Positions 62,396 through 64,000 of a stretch of DNA of 64,000 nucleotides are shown piece by piece. How positions within the stretch are numbered: position 1 is the first letter of the stretch; each line of letters opens with the position of its first letter. Below the pieces are notes generated by a model. That model was not told where the DNA came from. It did not search any database and worked only from the letters and a program-made list of their open reading frames with translations. Location: contig NZ_OZ024668.1 of assembly GCF_902497775.2 (NCBI RefSeq), positions 1,325,826-1,389,825 on the forward strand. Direction: 5' to 3'. This DNA is from Pseudomonas fluorescens. GTDB lineage: Bacteria; Pseudomonadota; Gammaproteobacteria; Pseudomonadales; Pseudomonadaceae. A program made the position numbers and the translations under genes.

Positions 62396-63078
62396 CAGGG
62401 CTCCAGCGGCGCGACCAGGTGGCCGGCGTCCAGGCGGATCAGGCGACGGCAGCGCTGAGCCAGGCGTTCGTCATGGGTAACCAGTACCAAGGTGGTGCCG
62501 CGTTCCTTGTTCAGGTCGAACAAAAGGTCGCTGATGCGCTCGCCGGTGTGGCTGTCGAGGTTGCCGGTGGGCTCGTCGGCAAACAGCACCGCGGGCTCGG
62601 CAGCAAAAGCGCGGGCGATGGCCACCCGTTGCTGTTCGCCACCGGACAGCTGGCGCGGCGAGTGGCTCAGGCGCTGGCCCAGGCCGACCCGCTCGAGCAG
62701 GCTGCGGGCGTGCTCGCGGGCATCGCGGCGACCGTCCAGTTCCAGCGGCAGCATGACGTTTTCCAGGGCGTTGAGGCTGTCGAGCAACTGGAACGACTGG
62801 AACACAAAGCCGACATGCTCGGCCCGTACCCGCGCGCGCTGGTCTTCATCCAGCGGGCCGAGGTCATGGCCGGCCAGGGTCACGGAGCCTGCGCTGGGCA
62901 GGTCGAGGCCGGCCAGCAGGCCGAGCAGGGTCGATTTGCCCGAACCCGAGGCGCCGACGATGGCCAGGCTGTCGCCTTGTTTCAATTCCAGCGAGAGTTC
63001 GTGCAGGATGGTCAGGTCGCCTTCCGCGCTGGGGACCACTTTGCTAAGGTTGCGCGCACTGAGAATGCTGGGGCCCAT
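62395..63078 (-). CDS. YbbA-like ABC transporter ATPase
   Basis: 227 residues. Walker A GASGSGKST, signature [15 protein letters not shown], Walker [14 protein letters not shown], all intact; a MacB/LolD-group ATPase. Start at 63078 (MGPSILSARNLSKV). It is divergent from tesA with only 10 bp between the two start codons, so the promoters must overlap the neighbouring coding sequence. Pairs with the permease downstream. Confidence 0.92.
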   Translation of the reverse strand: MGPSILSARNLSKVVPSAEGDLTILHELSLELKQGDSLAIVGASGSGKSTLLGLLAGLDLPSAGSVTLAGHDLGPLDEDQRARVRAEHVGFVFQSFQLLDSLNALENVMLPLELDGRRDAREHARSLLERVGLGQRLSHSPRQLSGGEQQRVAIARAFAAEPAVLFADEPTGNLDSHTGERISDLLFDLNKERGTTLVLVTHDERLAQRCRRLIRLDAGHLVAPLEP

Positions 63079-63088
63079 GGAGAATCCG

Positions 63089-63694
63089 ATGCGAGTGTGG
63101 TTATTGAGTGCTGGCCTGGCCTTGATGTGCATGGCCCAGGGCGCAGCAGCGGGGACCGTGCTGATTGTCGGCGATAGTATCAGTGCCGCTTTCGGCCTGG
63201 ATACCCGCCAGGGCTGGGTTGCCTTGCTGGAGCAACGCCTGAAGACCGAGGGTTTCGACGCTAAAGTGATCAACGCCTCGATCAGCGGCGACACCAGTGC
63301 CGGAGGCCAGGCGCGGCTGCCGGCGCTGCTTGCAGAGCACAAGCCGGAGCTGGTGGTGCTGGAATTGGGTGGCAACGATGGCCTGCGCGGGCAGTTGCCA
63401 ACGCAATTGCAACAAAATCTTGCCTCGATGATCGACAGCTCGCGCAACGCCGGTGCCAAGGTATTGCTGCTGGGCATGCGCCTGCCACCCAACTATGGCA
63501 AGCGTTATACCGAGGCCTTCGCCAAGGTGTATGAAAACCTGGCGTCGGAAAAACAGGTGCCGCTGGTGCCGTTTTTCCTCGAAGGGGTGGGCGGTGTGCC
63601 CGAGCTGATGCAGGCCGATGGCATTCATCCGGGGCAGGGCGCCCAGGCCAGGTTGCTGGAAAATGCCTGGCCGCAACTAAAACCGCTGCTTTGA
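63089..63694 (+). CDS. tesA: TesA, multifunctional acyl-CoA thioesterase I/lysophospholipase
   Basis: 201 residues with a signal peptide (cleavage near residue 21, AAAG). SGNH hydrolase with GDSISAAFGL (catalytic Ser30), block III GGNDGL (oxyanion Asn) and block V DGIHPG (Asp-His). A periplasmic thioesterase/esterase. GGAG six bases before the ATG. Confidence 0.95.
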   Translation: MRVWLLSAGLALMCMAQGAAAGTVLIVGDSISAAFGLDTRQGWVALLEQRLKTEGFDAKVINASISGDTSAGGQARLPALLAEHKPELVVLELGGNDGLRGQLPTQLQQNLASMIDSSRNAGAKVLLLGMRLPPNYGKRYTEAFAKVYENLASEKQVPLVPFFLEGVGGVPELMQADGIHPGQGAQARLLENAWPQLKPLL

Positions 63695-63750
63695 CGCTTT
63701 TATAGTGACCGGCTTTCGGCTAATGTTGCGCCCCCGATTTGGAGCCCCCG

Positions 63751-64000
63751 ATGCCGCGTCCCGCCTGGTCCCTGTATGCCTATCAATTGATCGAGCCTGA
63801 CGAACAGCTTGACCTGTTCGCCTGCCAGGAGATCCGCGTCCATCTGGTAGCCCGCCAGCTCGAGCTTGGCGGCTCGGCCGACCGTACCCTGTGCGGCACG
63901 CTGCTGCCGGCGCAACCGCGCTGGTCGCAGGCCGAACGCAGCATCTACCGTGACCGCCGCCTGTGCTCGCTGTGCAGGGCGATTCTCGATGCCCAGCGCC
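63751..64000 (+). CDS. Unknown protein (3' partial)
   Basis: Open frame from ATG 63751 (GGAG six bases upstream) to the window end, 83 residues visible. Begins MPRPAWSLYAYQLIEPDEQL and later has a CxxC step in RRLCSLCRAIL, which could bind metal. It is on the same strand as tesA, 56 bp after its stop. No family recognised and the end is missing. Confidence 0.65.
   Translation, partial: MPRPAWSLYAYQLIEPDEQLDLFACQEIRVHLVARQLELGGSADRTLCGTLLPAQPRWSQAERSIYRDRRLCSLCRAILDAQR

Noticed and set aside
1..64000. tRNA, rRNA, IS elements, phage genes
   Set aside because: No cloverleaf-like segments, rRNA-like sequence, transposase or integrase motifs were recognised on either strand.

Overview
The window is high-GC DNA, densely coding on both strands, and fits a Pseudomonas of the P. 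putida group. The main evidence is gene order: lolD-lolE, the copper-responsive cinS-cinR / cinA-queF block, a DUF4404-type gene, a nucleophile-less HAD protein, mlaA, a PilZ gene, a response regulator/phosphatase plus STAS pair, a PhoD-like gene, tal and dusA follow one another as I remember them from P. putida. REP palindromes of the GTAGGAGCGGGCTTGCCCCGCGA type support the same assignment. I see no rRNA, tRNA, CRISPR array, phage or insertion sequence.

Layout. 1-14 kb is conserved core: lipoprotein export, copper sensing coupled to queuosine synthesis, outer-membrane lipid asymmetry, a phosphatase/anti-anti-sigma switch, pentose phosphate and tRNA modification. 14-17.4 kb is an accessory patch: one gene for a protein with six 48-50-residue repeats and an unfamiliar C-terminal domain, between gene-poor stretches that carry a degenerate pair of direct repeats. 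17.4-22.5 kb holds an orphan LysR regulator, an Aer-type energy-taxis receptor, a GGDEF-EAL protein and an unknown protein. 22.5-24.1 kb is an arsenic operon (arsR-arsC-arsH) with no efflux pump gene. 24-38 kb carries a DUF1176 protein, a TauE/SafE permease, an amine/amino-acid oxidation group (XRE-cupin regulator, FAD oxidase, RidA, YkvI-type transporter), an amino-acid-type dCache chemoreceptor, a PACE efflux protein with a divergent LysR gene, two FadR-type regulators and dctA. 38.5-41.8 kb repeats the Aer plus GGDEF-EAL arrangement. 42-49.8 kb is a complete kdpFABCDE potassium system. 49.8-64 kb is core again: patatin, a CHAD protein, a thioesterase, a Mpo1-like protein, a chemoreceptor, TatD, an MltF-like transglycosylase, DUF3422, greB, a YbbA/YbbP-type ABC system and tesA.

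Two items stand out. One is the six-repeat protein at 14285-15835. The other is a leader at 57589-57667 that matches the SAM-II riboswitch core (same conserved blocks, P1 helix and a 4-bp pseudoknot) upstream of a small gene of unknown function. Smaller points of interest are the twin Aer/c-di-GMP modules, the pump-less ars operon, a HAD protein lacking its catalytic Asp, an MlaA without a lipobox, a near-ideal FliA promoter, and FadR-like operator sequences upstream of dctA. All family calls come from reading motifs; no database search was run.
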